Source of the DNA: Cysteiniphilum sp. JM-1
Lineage (GTDB): Bacteria; Pseudomonadota; Gammaproteobacteria; Francisellales; Francisellaceae
Reading direction: 5' to 3'
DNA: 64,000 bases
NCBI RefSeq assembly: GCF_008711525.1
Contig: NZ_VXKS01000005.1
Span: 85,402-149,401, forward strand
The notes below the pieces were generated by a model. It saw nothing but the letters and a program-made list of their open reading frames with translations, was not told where the DNA came from and did no database searches. The first letter of the stretch is position 1. The number at the start of each line of letters is the position of its first letter. Below are positions 46,093 to 55,884 of the stretch, one piece after another. Made by a program: the position numbers and the translations under genes.

Positions 46093-46752
46093 TTAGAAAT
46101 AGACTAAAACACCGCATAACAAATATGTTAAAGCAACACATCCACCTAAGATTAAGCCTAAGTGCTGTTTAAAGCATTGCTTGACTTTATTAGCCACGCG
46201 TAAATATCTGCTTTTTGTTACCAAAGGTATTGATAAATCATTACTTTCTAATAGTGGCTTCTCATGCTCAAACTGCAACATTTCCTTAAGCTTATTAATA
46301 TAATTAGCAATTGCATAACGCTCTGATTCCGCGGGATATTTGCCTTTAAACCCACCTGTTAGCATGCAGTAATACAACTCATAGATAAACTTAGGATAAA
46401 ATGGGTTTGCTAATACATCATCGACATACTCGTAAAACTTAACCCCACCTTCAGTCGTCTCAAAAAGCTCCTTTTGCAAGCTAGGCCAAGGGTGTGCTGC
46501 ATACTCATAGATCCCAGCAAGTATCTCATCTAACCACACCGCTATGCCAAAACTTGTATATTTAGCAATCTTTGCATTGTGTAGACGCTCTACTTTTTGC
46601 GCTATTTGATGTAATGCATTACGAAAAAAGGCTCTTGTCTCAATCGTTTCTTCAATATCAACATTCGCCAGATTATCAATCTCCTTGCCATATGACTCTG
46701 ATTTCAAAATCAACTGACTAATATCTTTCCAAATCAAAAAATCCTGTTGCAT
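46093..46752 (-). CDS. tssL: T6SS membrane protein TssL (DotU family)
   Basis: Inner-membrane partner of TssM. 219 residues: a helical cytoplasmic domain with AVWLDEILAGIYEYAAHPWP and FYEYVDDVLANPFYPKFIYELYYCMLTGGFKGKYP, both typical of DotU, and a single C-terminal membrane helix at about 197-219 (HLGLILGGCVALTYLLCGVL). No peptidoglycan-binding OmpA domain, as in Francisella DotU. Fifteen bases separate it from tssF. Confidence 0.92.
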   Translation of the reverse strand: MQQDFLIWKDISQLILKSESYGKEIDNLANVDIEETIETRAFFRNALHQIAQKVERLHNAKIAKYTSFGIAVWLDEILAGIYEYAAHPWPSLQKELFETTEGGVKFYEYVDDVLANPFYPKFIYELYYCMLTGGFKGKYPAESERYAIANYINKLKEMLQFEHEKPLLESNDLSIPLVTKSRYLRVANKVKQCFKQHLGLILGGCVALTYLLCGVLVYF

Positions 46753-46764
46753 CTTCTTTGCCTC

Positions 46765-47202
46765 CTAAGCGCTAAAATTCGATAGACTATCTTTACCTAT
46801 TGTCACTTCATACTTCTTGCCATAGGCTTCAGGAATATATTGTTTCCACTGCGTATTGCTCGCCACATTGGTATAGAACACAAAAATACCCATGCCTTGA
46901 TGTTCATTTGCTGGCACCTTATACACATAATCACCATCAGCAAAGTTATCCGGTGTGAGCGTTACGGTATGTGAGCTTGATTTGCCCACCAAGCTTAACG
47001 CTTTCTCATAATCTGTATTGATAAAGCTTTGCTCGGACATCGGCGCTGCTAAAACGGTCAAAATTTGACTATTATTACTATTGTTATCTAGATGCATTTT
47101 AAGTGTTAGCGTCGGTGAAGTGCTAAACATTGCACAACCACCTAATGACAACACAGCAAATGCAACAATCAATAATTTACTTTTATGTAGTATCTTTCTC
47201 AT
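46765..47202 (-). CDS. tssJ: T6SS outer-membrane lipoprotein TssJ (IglE-like)
   Basis: 145 residues with a lipoprotein signal peptide and lipobox LGGC at Cys23. The mature part is a beta sandwich with LTLKMHLDNNSNNSQILTVL at its start and YVYKVPANEHQGMGIFVFYT, in keeping with the transthyretin-like TssJ fold. It sits between tssG and tssL. In the T6SS it anchors TssM at the outer membrane. Confidence 0.75.
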   Translation of the reverse strand: MRKILHKSKLLIVAFAVLSLGGCAMFSTSPTLTLKMHLDNNSNNSQILTVLAAPMSEQSFINTDYEKALSLVGKSSSHTVTLTPDNFADGDYVYKVPANEHQGMGIFVFYTNVASNTQWKQYIPEAYGKKYEVTIGKDSLSNFSA

Positions 47203-47220
47203 TTGTTATTATCTCCGGAT

Positions 47221-48027
47221 TTATAGTTCTTGCTCAAAGAGCAACTGCTGTCTTGCATTTAGTTTTGTCGTAGTCGTCAACCTACTTGATAAATAGGTGC
47301 TCTCTTGATTTGTCAATAATCTCATATGTAATTGCAAAAGATAGCCATGCCAAAAACTACCATAGTGCGCGCACCATTTTGCCTGCAAAAGCTGGGTAAT
47401 ACGCACGATCTCATACTCACTTAAACCTTCTTCAATATTTAAAGTGATTTGAATTTTGTTTTTTGCTTCAAAAATCACATGACCTATCTGCCCATGTTGG
47501 TCAGACAATATGGCTTGTCCTAAAATCATCTGTTTTGGTCTTACTAAAGAATTCGCATGATTAACCTTAAGATCAAAATAATACTCAGGGAAAAGGCTTG
47601 CTACTTGGTAATGAAGCTCAGCATAGGAGTTTAATGCCAAAGTATTATTTTCAGTAATTGCGTTAAACGCATCCTTTGACTCCACCATTAAGTCCAAATG
47701 CAATAACATCAATATATGTTTCAACCATTGGTTAGCATATTGCGCAAATGTTTTACTTTGCAAAAAGTCCTCTGAAAAACCAATATCTTTGAGCTTGGAC
47801 TGCGCTGCAAGCCATCCTAAGTTCACACCAATGATTATTTTATCATCAACATAATATAAGTAAGCAATCGTGTGTGTATGAAAAGCGCTACTTTCAACAC
47901 TTTCAAATTCAATATTTTTAATATCAAAACCGAGCATAAACAGCTGCTCTAGCAAATAGCTTAAACTAAATTTTGTTGCATGCTGCTGCAGATTATGTAA
48001 GGTTTTATTTGATAACACACACGCCAT
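47221..48027 (-). CDS. tssG: TssG-like T6SS baseplate protein (possibly IglJ-like)
   Basis: 268 residues. The family is highly divergent. Points that fit TssG: the N-terminal helix-rich FSLSYLLEQLFMLGFDI, a helical pair around LKHILMLLHLDLMVE, an ELHYQVASLFPEYYFDLKV segment, and LGQAILSDQHGQIGHVIFEAKNKIQITL, which corresponds to the LG-x-G-x-x-x-D region near the C-terminus. Length near Francisella IglJ (257). Function is inferred. Confidence 0.55.
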   Translation of the reverse strand: MACVLSNKTLHNLQQHATKFSLSYLLEQLFMLGFDIKNIEFESVESSAFHTHTIAYLYYVDDKIIIGVNLGWLAAQSKLKDIGFSEDFLQSKTFAQYANQWLKHILMLLHLDLMVESKDAFNAITENNTLALNSYAELHYQVASLFPEYYFDLKVNHANSLVRPKQMILGQAILSDQHGQIGHVIFEAKNKIQITLNIEEGLSEYEIVRITQLLQAKWCAHYGSFWHGYLLQLHMRLLTNQESTYLSSRLTTTTKLNARQQLLFEQEL

Positions 48028-48040
48028 AATCTGTCTTACC

Positions 48041-51000
48041 TTATGATAATGGGAAAATCATATTTTGCGCGCTAAATGCTACTGGTACTTTATGTCCATT
48101 CACTGGAATATACCAAGTCATCAGGCCATTATTCCCCGTAACCGATTGATTCACCAATTGGTACAATGCCCAGTTACCATTATTGCTGATCGTTTGATTC
48201 GTCGAGTCGTTCAATACCACACCAATACTCACCTCCGCAGGTTTCCACCAATCATATTCAATGGCTTGTTGTAGCGGTTTTGCATCTATGCCAACAACAG
48301 AATTATTATTTAATGAAAGATACGTCATCTTGATATAGTTGGTCGCTAATTTCTTTTGGTAAAATGGCTCTGCTTGAAGCATAATTTGTAGCGGCTTTGG
48401 CTTGCCGTCACTACTCCAAAGTGCATTGCTGATATATTGCATCTGCTGCACATCTTGAAGAATACTCGCCAAATTCAAGGCGCCTGCATAAGGCACTTTT
48501 CTCATCTGCCAGATGCCATTTTTATTCACAAACACTTGTGCGAATTTTTGCTTAAACAAATCCCAAAATTGCCCATCTTTTGGTGACAATAGACTAGTTA
48601 ACACTTTAGGTGACATGGTTTGTGACGCCGTTAAACGCATTGGAAAGCTGTTTTCAATCGTATTAACCATATTCGCCAATTTCTCATTCCAAACTGTCTC
48701 AAAATAATTAGCTACTTGCTGCATTCCTAACATATATACCACTGAAAATATCTGAACAAATGGCTTACGCTGCGCTATAGGCATGTGGATTTTATCAAGC
48801 TCATTGTTTGTCAAACGCATATAAGAGCTTGATGAATCTAAATAAATCGCCAATGCTTGATTTGCCAAGGCAGACATGCCGTCACTATTGGCTAAATAAC
48901 TATCTGGGTCTTGATATAACAGTTGATTACGCAGTGTTGAAATAATATTGATATATCCACTTAATCCTGCGTTACTATTTTGGTTGCTGGTGCTTATCCC
49001 CAATAATAAGCTATCGAAATTTTGCAGCTGATGATAGCTTGCAAAGCTTTGACTAATTTGCTTTATAAAGTCATATTTCAGCATACTTTTATCAAAGTTT
49101 GTATTGCTATTGATTTGTGTAATTAATGCCAACAATGGCGAACTCGGCTGCTTCATGTTATATAACGCAACTTTTAATGCAGCAACACTCGTTATATTGT
49201 AGTCAAAGTGAGTGATCAATTGGTTATAGGCTTGAATATAGCGCTGCGTATACTGATCAATCGATTGATTAAAGACTTTCTGCAACTGTGTGGTATCAAT
49301 ATGCTCTTGGCTTAATTTAGCCACTAGATGCTTGTAGGCTTCAATATCTGGAATAACCACATTTTGTATATAATTACCCGTGAAACTTGAAGCGACCTGA
49401 TTATTTGCTGACAATAATGTTGATCCTTGGTTAGGATCTGTATGTTGAGACAAAAACAAATTACCTGAGTGATGTGTATACTCGTCAATAAGCGTATTAA
49501 TTTTTGCACGCACAATCATTTGCTGCCAATTGCCATAACTAAATTGATCACTGCCATATGCCTTAGGCAAGTTGCTACTTTGCCCTTCTACAATAGTTGT
49601 GCTTATCGCATTTAACAAATCTGAAAAATCTCGCGCCTTAGCCACTGCAAAATCAGGCTCATTGGCTAATAGTTTAATCAAGTTTAGGTAAGTCGCATTT
49701 TGTGCTTGCTCTTGCTCCTGTGAACCCAATCTATCAATAAATTGCTGCAAAAATTTTAGTTCATTGTGTGACAAATGTGACTGCATCGCAGGTAGAAATT
49801 GATACAGCGCTGATTTAAGTATAATTTTAGATGCAAAACGATCATAAATCGTCCGATAAAAATGTTTGATATCCGATATTTTAATCGCACTATCCTGCAA
49901 CATAATATTGATTGCCACCATAACAGATTGATAACTGTCACTATCATCCAACGGAATCGCATCGATTGATTGTCCTGTAAATTCATCTGTAGGAACTCTA
50001 TCATTATATTTAATATACAAGCGAATCGTTTTTTCTGGTAGCTGACTTAAACTTGAAAAAACATTGGCATAATGCAGAATAAAATCACGCTCATTCTGCT
50101 TGGTTGCATGTGTAATCAATAGCAATGCAGCTAATTGAACATCGCTTGTTGATTGCTCAATCAATGGCTTTATATTGCTTTGATATATGCTATTAGCAAT
50201 TTTCTGTTTGATTCCATGCATTAAAATAAATTGCGGATAAATATCAGCAATAGGTGTACTGGCAATATCTTGTTGATAATCCAGTGTGATTTTTTGCATC
50301 TTGTCAGCAAAATCATTTAATGAAATTTGCTTATTTTGCACTAAATTCGCAACCGTATTTGCCGTATGATCAAAAGCCACTTGTCTGCTTTGTAATTTGA
50401 AAGCGTAAAATATCATAAAGCCAATGAGCCCAGCACTTAATGTACTTGCTGATAATCGAAATAGTGAAATAGGCTGTCGTATCTTTTTATACGTTAAGGT
50501 CAAGATATTTGGTGTGCTTTGCGCTGCTTGCGCTAGAAATAATGCCTGAATTTTTGGTGTTAATGTCACTTGATTTTCATAGTGTAATGTATCAACAATA
50601 ACATGCATTACCCCCAAAGATTGCCTAATCCCATCCAGTATCAATAGCTGATTCATAAAGATGTGGCTATCTTCAACATTAATCAATCGACTTTTTAATG
50701 CCATCAGTTTATCGGCAAACACCTCCAATAGCTGCCCACCTTCATTTGGCTGATACATACATATATTTTGAAGCTCCATCGATAGAGCGCTAGATTCTTC
50801 AGTCATCTTGGTGTGTGATAACTGTATACAAACCGGTAGACGACGTTTTTTAATCTTTTGCATGACATCAATTTTTGCGCGGATAAGTTGCGCTAGATTC
50901 TGCAAATCATCACTGCTTTGCTGCAAAAGCTTATCAACATCAAGACTAATAATAATCGTAGGAATCTGCCCACGAAAGATCTTCTTCCATAGGCGCTTTA

Positions 51001-51442
51001 ATAAAAGAACTTCTAATTTATCATCTTCATCAAGACGCGCTTGCCCGATTTCATAGATAAATGACTTATTGTCAATAAAATAATTATCCAAACCATCTGG
51101 TTTATATTTCAAATAAAATTGACGACGAAAATGCTCAAACTGTGTGTGCTTTACCACACTGCCTTTCTCTGCCAAATTAATATGCAAATAATACTGGCAA
51201 AGCTTCATTTTTCTTCTTAATGCAAATGGCAAATCCTGCTTAAATAGTTTAAAACTTTTAATGCCACTATTTGAGGTAAACACACTTTTTAGGCTAAGCC
51301 AGAGCTTCTTTAACTTAACCGAATTTTGAATAAATTTTTTGTAAATTTTTTGAATTGCCTGCACAAGCAACCAAAAACCACCTAAGCCTAAAATCAAAAG
51401 GCAAATAGGGTTGTGCAATATACTTTTTATCGCTTCACTCAT
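48041..51442 (-). CDS. tssM: T6SS membrane core protein TssM (IcmF family; PdpB-like)
   Basis: 1133 residues. Membrane helices at about 11-30 (PICLLILGLGGFWLLVQAI) and 327-349 (LSASTLSAGLIGFMIFYAF). The cytoplasmic loop between them has IcmF_N character, with IPTIIISLDVDKLLQQ, but no Walker A motif, as in PdpB. The long periplasmic region carries IcmF-type helices and a C-terminal beta domain. Next to the regulator gene at its start (21 bases), so the two are probably cotranscribed. Confidence 0.9.
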   Translation of the reverse strand: MSEAIKSILHNPICLLILGLGGFWLLVQAIQKIYKKFIQNSVKLKKLWLSLKSVFTSNSGIKSFKLFKQDLPFALRRKMKLCQYYLHINLAEKGSVVKHTQFEHFRRQFYLKYKPDGLDNYFIDNKSFIYEIGQARLDEDDKLEVLLLKRLWKKIFRGQIPTIIISLDVDKLLQQSSDDLQNLAQLIRAKIDVMQKIKKRRLPVCIQLSHTKMTEESSALSMELQNICMYQPNEGGQLLEVFADKLMALKSRLINVEDSHIFMNQLLILDGIRQSLGVMHVIVDTLHYENQVTLTPKIQALFLAQAAQSTPNILTLTYKKIRQPISLFRLSASTLSAGLIGFMIFYAFKLQSRQVAFDHTANTVANLVQNKQISLNDFADKMQKITLDYQQDIASTPIADIYPQFILMHGIKQKIANSIYQSNIKPLIEQSTSDVQLAALLLITHATKQNERDFILHYANVFSSLSQLPEKTIRLYIKYNDRVPTDEFTGQSIDAIPLDDSDSYQSVMVAINIMLQDSAIKISDIKHFYRTIYDRFASKIILKSALYQFLPAMQSHLSHNELKFLQQFIDRLGSQEQEQAQNATYLNLIKLLANEPDFAVAKARDFSDLLNAISTTIVEGQSSNLPKAYGSDQFSYGNWQQMIVRAKINTLIDEYTHHSGNLFLSQHTDPNQGSTLLSANNQVASSFTGNYIQNVVIPDIEAYKHLVAKLSQEHIDTTQLQKVFNQSIDQYTQRYIQAYNQLITHFDYNITSVAALKVALYNMKQPSSPLLALITQINSNTNFDKSMLKYDFIKQISQSFASYHQLQNFDSLLLGISTSNQNSNAGLSGYINIISTLRNQLLYQDPDSYLANSDGMSALANQALAIYLDSSSSYMRLTNNELDKIHMPIAQRKPFVQIFSVVYMLGMQQVANYFETVWNEKLANMVNTIENSFPMRLTASQTMSPKVLTSLLSPKDGQFWDLFKQKFAQVFVNKNGIWQMRKVPYAGALNLASILQDVQQMQYISNALWSSDGKPKPLQIMLQAEPFYQKKLATNYIKMTYLSLNNNSVVGIDAKPLQQAIEYDWWKPAEVSIGVVLNDSTNQTISNNGNWALYQLVNQSVTGNNGLMTWYIPVNGHKVPVAFSAQNMIFPLS

Positions 51443-51463
51443 ATCTTATAAACCTTGCTTTGA

Positions 51464-52252
51464 TTAAACATAAATGAGTTTATTGCTTGATGAATAAATA
51501 CCTGAGATAAGTTTAAATAGATATACCAGCTGTAATGGCGTGCTGATATTAAACTTACTCTTGATCATCTTCAGATGATTACTCACCGTGTGTTTGGAAA
51601 TAAACAATCGATCTGCTATTTCCTGATAACTGGCGCCATGCATATAAAGTGTCAAACATTCTGCTTCTTTTGGTGACATGCGTACACCTTCGCTAGATAT
51701 ATATTCCTTGGGAAACAGCTTTACTTGCTCTTGTGAGAAATAGCTTTCCACATATGCTGCAAGATCACTATTGGACTCAATCTTCTCAAGGTAGCTACAC
51801 GCAGTTGTTGTTAACTCTTTTTTCACACAATCAATAAAAGTATTGATTTCATCAATGCCACTCATGAGTTGGCTATTGCTCATATCTGTACTAAAGAAAA
51901 TCGAAATCAAAATGCCATTGTTATAGGGTTCGACATAAGAAAAAGCATTGTTTACATTAGAGATATATTGCTGCTTCAAGCTCAATAAATGCGCTAATGT
52001 TGATGACTCATTACTAAACTCAATTTTTGAGAGCTTAAATAACTCAGGTAAAAGTGCCGGTTTAGCACTTATCATATCTTTAATAAACTGTTCTTGCATT
52101 CCTAGCATTAACAATTTGCCATCACTATCAGCAAAAAACATCAAACAACTTTCTATATTCAGGGCGTTTAGCGCCGTAATACGCGTTTGTAGAATTTTCT
52201 TATAGCGATATGAAAATTGTATGATTTTTTGTAGTGTACTTTCCTGCAACAT
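51464..52252 (-). CDS. LuxR-type transcriptional regulator at the head of the T6SS operon
   Basis: 262 residues. The C-terminal HTH is clear at about 193-245: SPKEAECLTLYMHGASYQEIADRLFISKHTVSNHLKMIKSKF, quoted in part, with the GerE features E-x-ECL, G-x-SYQEIA and S-x-HTV-x-NHL. The N-terminal 180 residues match no autoinducer-binding or receiver domain known to me; there is no DD/D-K phosphorelay site. It could read host or metabolic signals. It lies just before tssM, so it likely controls the cluster. Confidence 0.88.
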   Translation of the reverse strand: MLQESTLQKIIQFSYRYKKILQTRITALNALNIESCLMFFADSDGKLLMLGMQEQFIKDMISAKPALLPELFKLSKIEFSNESSTLAHLLSLKQQYISNVNNAFSYVEPYNNGILISIFFSTDMSNSQLMSGIDEINTFIDCVKKELTTTACSYLEKIESNSDLAAYVESYFSQEQVKLFPKEYISSEGVRMSPKEAECLTLYMHGASYQEIADRLFISKHTVSNHLKMIKSKFNISTPLQLVYLFKLISGIYSSSNKLIYV

Positions 52253-52578
52253 ATAACGATTACCTCATCCTGTATTAAACAATCATTGCTTATGTTCATC
52301 AACGCTCAGTAGCGCTTGACCTGATGATTATGGTATGGAAAACTGATGAGGATTTAAACAAAATAAAGATGACTAAAGATTACTGATACATTTTATTCAT
52401 TAAAAGGATTGATGCAAAGCGCGTCATCATATTGCGCACCTAACTCTCCAAACTTTTTATGTGAGTGTGAATAGAATTTCACAAATCTTATCCCTGAAAA
52501 ACTAAATACAGCTGGTGATTTATAGCCTTGAGAATCAATTAAACAACGATAATGCTGTTGATACCGTAGCGCCTGATC
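52253..52578. other. Intergenic region upstream of the T6SS regulator
   Basis: 326 bases without a convincing gene. Nearest to the regulator is a candidate minus-strand promoter (listed separately). The stretch also holds short repeats such as two GATGAGG motifs and an imperfect AACGCTCAGTAGCGCTT palindrome near 52301. The recurrent AGCCA palindrome of the T6SS locus is not present. Confidence 0.45.
52274..52302 (-). promoter_or_regulatory. Candidate promoter of the regulator-tssM transcript
   Basis: On the minus strand, TTGATG (52302-52297) and TTTAAT (52279-52274) are 17 bases apart, about 20 bases before the ATG. The boxes are partial sigma-70 matches, and the short leader would leave just enough room for GAGG as RBS. 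Match by eye. Confidence 0.35.
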
Positions 52579-53178
52579 TCAAGAGGAAATTAGGCATTTA
52601 GTGTCGATTACCTGCGCGAATCCAAATGCAATATTTTTAATTGCTGCTAGATGCAAATCACTATTGACTGTTGCCGTCGCATCGCTGACAAAAAAAGCGT
52701 TATAACCCCGCATAAAGGCATCTCTAGTTGTTGTCTCACAACAACAATTTGTCATCACACCACAAATAATCACTTCTTTAATTTGATGATCTTGCAAGAT
52801 CTTATCAAGATTCGTTTGATAAAAGGCACTATATTGACTCTTATCAACAATTTCAGCCCCCGTTAGATCAAACTCATCAATAATTTGCCACGCATGACTG
52901 TCTTTAACAATTTGATCGCCACCCCACCACTGAATCATATTTTCTGAAGTTTGCGAGCTATCATTATGGCGCACAAATATCTTTTTAATGTGATGCTGCT
53001 CTGCAAATGCAACTAACTGTTTAACATGATTTATTTGTTTATCCGAAATAATCTCGCCTTGAAAAACATTTTGCATTTCAATAATAATCAATGCAGCATG
53101 TTCTTTATTCAAAGCTTTACGGTGTGTATTGATATCAGCAATTTGATCTAATGAAATGTCATAATGCATAAAACTCAC
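52579..53178 (-). CDS. Isochorismatase-family cysteine hydrolase
   Basis: 199 residues. Family fold shows as ALIIIEMQNVF (about residue 34), IFVRHND, VDKSQYSAFYQT (Lys113) and GVMTNCCCETTTRDAF (Cys146 by the spacing TN-x-C). The usual catalytic Asp in (I/V)DMQ is Glu34 here. Substrate unknown: nicotinamidase, isochorismatase and ureidoacrylate hydrolases share this architecture. It may be a remnant of an accessory region. Confidence 0.78.
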   Translation of the reverse strand: MSFMHYDISLDQIADINTHRKALNKEHAALIIIEMQNVFQGEIISDKQINHVKQLVAFAEQHHIKKIFVRHNDSSQTSENMIQWWGGDQIVKDSHAWQIIDEFDLTGAEIVDKSQYSAFYQTNLDKILQDHQIKEVIICGVMTNCCCETTTRDAFMRGYNAFFVSDATATVNSDLHLAAIKNIAFGFAQVIDTKCLISS

Positions 53179-53317
53179 TTTTATTAACTCGCTAACTTTG
53201 CCACATCATAACGTCTTTTAAAGGATACTCAAATCATTTCACTCAAGCACTCAAACCCTTAAAATGACTATGTTTTCATCAACTTGATAAATATTCTCTT
53301 TTTTTAAATAAAAGCTA

Positions 53318-53346
53318 TTGACTAGCAAACGTATCGCCTATAAAAT
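53318..53346 (+). promoter_or_regulatory. Promoter of tRNA-Asn
   Basis: TTGACT (53318-53323) and TAAAAT (53341-53346), 17 bases apart, 19 bases before the tRNA 5' end, followed by a GC-rich discriminator (CCCC). This is the clearest sigma-70 promoter in the window. Confidence 0.65.
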
Positions 53347-53364
53347 CCCCTCTCGTTAAGGCAT

Positions 53365-53440
<76 letters not shown>

Positions 53441-53572
53441 TATAGAATAAATTCCCATACTTTGAAAATACACGAAACATCAAATGGTTTTATTGCATCC
53501 TTCTCTTAATAAAAATCAACTTATAACTGGTATACATACCAATCATAAACCCTTTTAATTTACCCCCATTGT

Positions 53573-55513
53573 TTAGCTAATTAATATATTCGCATGATCT
53601 TCAGCGTCAAACGCTACCTCTGCATGCAATCTCGTTGAGTGATTTAGAATTTGCCAACATAACGCTGTTCTTTGCGCTCCCTGTCCAGAACCTTCATAAA
53701 TATTGCTCCCCTTCGCCAACAGTAAAAAGCCTTTCATGTACGTCCCTACTTTTTGACGCTCGATATAAGGAATGCGATAACTATCATTGTGATTTGCTTT
53801 ATGCAAAATCGCATTTCTTAAGGTGTTTTGTTCTTTATCAAAAAATTTCAAATAGGCTTGAACGATAAAGCAAATAAGTGAGCTGCGATGCACGGTCTCA
53901 CTTCCCTTACGCTTATTATTTTTTGCCCATACTGACCATTTTTGCAGTGTGCATTCTTTATCTAACAGGCTATAACAAATCTGATAAAAACTTCTGATCA
54001 TATTGGATAATCGCGCATGACACAGTGCCTCCAATCGCTGTGGATTATTGGCATATAAACTGCGACTTCGCAGCGCTATCGCCTGCATGGCAAAGTTTTT
54101 AATCGCATAAGCGCGCTCTAAACCAAAAACACCATGTACACCAAATACACCATTACTTCTTTGTGCTAAATTGACACCAATATCAACGGTTTGGAAACTA
54201 TATTTACTAATCAATCCCGCAGCTTTACCACTTAATGAACCGGCCAAACCCGTAACCTTTAAATCAGCGACTCCGTTGCTATAGCCTTTAGCCACATCAA
54301 TTGCCCACGGCACTTCATAGCCCATTGCCTTTAGGTATTGCGCACATCCAGAAAGTAACGCCCCTGCTAAACCATCGTGAATATCAATTAATGAATCAAT
54401 CAAATCATTTGCTAACTCTTTAACTGCATAATTTTTACTATCCAGTGGTGGTCGCATATGATTATCTAACATAATCGTTGGATCATTACCATCATTAAAC
54501 TGACCGGCATAGTCAGGACTATTATTTATTTGTGTTGGCTTTAACCAATGCACATCACTTAACACCTTATCCCAATCGCCTGCTGAGATATGATCTTTCT
54601 CAATGCCGGTTATCTTGCGAATCATTTGCATTGATGCTTTTAACGCTTGTTTTTCTTCAGTATCTACCGCAACCACACCAAGCTGCTTTTCTAAGGATAC
54701 TACTCGCTTATTCATATCTGAAACCATTTTCAACAAATACACCACGGAAAAAGCCAGTGGGTTTTGTATTTGCAATGCTTTAATTGATGACTCCATATAA
54801 GATTTTAAGCGTTGTTTCTCATCTATATTATCCAGCGAATAGTGATAGGCATTATTCTCAAGCTGCCAGTCTTTCGCATTGTCTGACCATCCATTTGTAA
54901 GGCTACGTAAGAACTGTAAAATAAGCTCGCCATACTGTGCAAAATCGAGATATTTAAAAAAGTCATTGCGATTGAACTCAAACAATGAGCGCATGCCACC
55001 AAAAACATAAGCAAAATCACCTCTATCCAAACCATCATGCGCACCATTTATTAAGCTTTTAAGTCGTTCAAAATCCTCATTTGGTAATAATTTAGATCTC
55101 GCTTCATCGTCTCCATCAATAAAATATCCTGAGCTATAAATTGCCAGCATAATATGATAAGTCAAACAGCCAAATCGTGAATAACGCTGATGATAATGAC
55201 TTGATGCCGATCTTACCTGCTTTAGCAATTCAATCACACTTTGTACCAGCAGCTTTGGATCATTACCAAGCCCCATATTATGAAAACTATTTAATGCATA
55301 CTCAGCTTGCTTTAAGCCCGCAACCCCGCGATGTTGAAATGGATTGCCTTTAATCTCTGCAAGCTTTGTCCCTAATATCGGTTCGCCTAATTTAATATGC
55401 ACCTTTGTTTGCTTGTGAACAATGATTTGCTGATATTCAATATACTCATAAAGCCCATCTTTTACTGCTTGTTTTAAATTCAATACAAAATCTAGATCTG
55501 GATTCTTATACAT
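53573..55513 (-). CDS. Large protein of unknown family
   Basis: 646 residues, RBS AAGGAG 8 bases before the ATG. Not recognised. No signal peptide, no transmembrane helix and no catalytic motif was found; composition looks globular and helical. There is a Gly/Ser/Ala-rich part near residues 415-460 (KVTGLAGSLSGKAAGLIS, then FGVHGVFGLERAYAIKN). It is downstream of no obvious partner. Being next to a tRNA gene and 20 kb from the T6SS locus end, it could be an acquired gene or a remote effector; neither is shown. Confidence 0.75.
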   Translation of the reverse strand: MYKNPDLDFVLNLKQAVKDGLYEYIEYQQIIVHKQTKVHIKLGEPILGTKLAEIKGNPFQHRGVAGLKQAEYALNSFHNMGLGNDPKLLVQSVIELLKQVRSASSHYHQRYSRFGCLTYHIMLAIYSSGYFIDGDDEARSKLLPNEDFERLKSLINGAHDGLDRGDFAYVFGGMRSLFEFNRNDFFKYLDFAQYGELILQFLRSLTNGWSDNAKDWQLENNAYHYSLDNIDEKQRLKSYMESSIKALQIQNPLAFSVVYLLKMVSDMNKRVVSLEKQLGVVAVDTEEKQALKASMQMIRKITGIEKDHISAGDWDKVLSDVHWLKPTQINNSPDYAGQFNDGNDPTIMLDNHMRPPLDSKNYAVKELANDLIDSLIDIHDGLAGALLSGCAQYLKAMGYEVPWAIDVAKGYSNGVADLKVTGLAGSLSGKAAGLISKYSFQTVDIGVNLAQRSNGVFGVHGVFGLERAYAIKNFAMQAIALRSRSLYANNPQRLEALCHARLSNMIRSFYQICYSLLDKECTLQKWSVWAKNNKRKGSETVHRSSLICFIVQAYLKFFDKEQNTLRNAILHKANHNDSYRIPYIERQKVGTYMKGFLLLAKGSNIYEGSGQGAQRTALCWQILNHSTRLHAEVAFDAEDHANILIS

Positions 55514-55884
55514 TACTTAATCTCCTTTTCCCTACAGCTAACTGTTATCAAAGCCTGATTGATCCAAAAATTAACTGTTTAATCTAAATTTTCCTAACAC
55601 GTAAGAATGATCAAATAGCAATACTCTCTGCACATTAAGCCTGCGTATTCTATGCAAAAGCACTAATTACAAGATCAAACGATGTAAATAATCAATAGCG
55701 TGTTATTTTGTTGGAGGGTTAAGCAACTGCCGAAAGATAATCAGCAACCAATAGCGATGTAAATACAACATTGACTACTCCTTTATCACAGGAATGTGCG
55801 CCGATCATAATCAGCATACGTTTGTCTGTCAATTAAAGTTTTATAAAATAAAATTACACTCTTGATTTAAATTAAGTTAAACGG
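55514..55884. other. 371-base intergenic region with short repeats
   Basis: Between two minus-strand genes. It contains GATGTAAATA and CAATAGCG each twice, in exchanged order (55681-55700 and 55749-55765), 50 bases apart. No convincing open frame, tRNA or riboswitch was seen. The function is unknown. Confidence 0.4.

Noticed and set aside
48041..51442. Walker A motif in TssM
   Set aside because: No GxxxxGK(S/T) sequence is present; this matches PdpB-type IcmF proteins and is not a defect.
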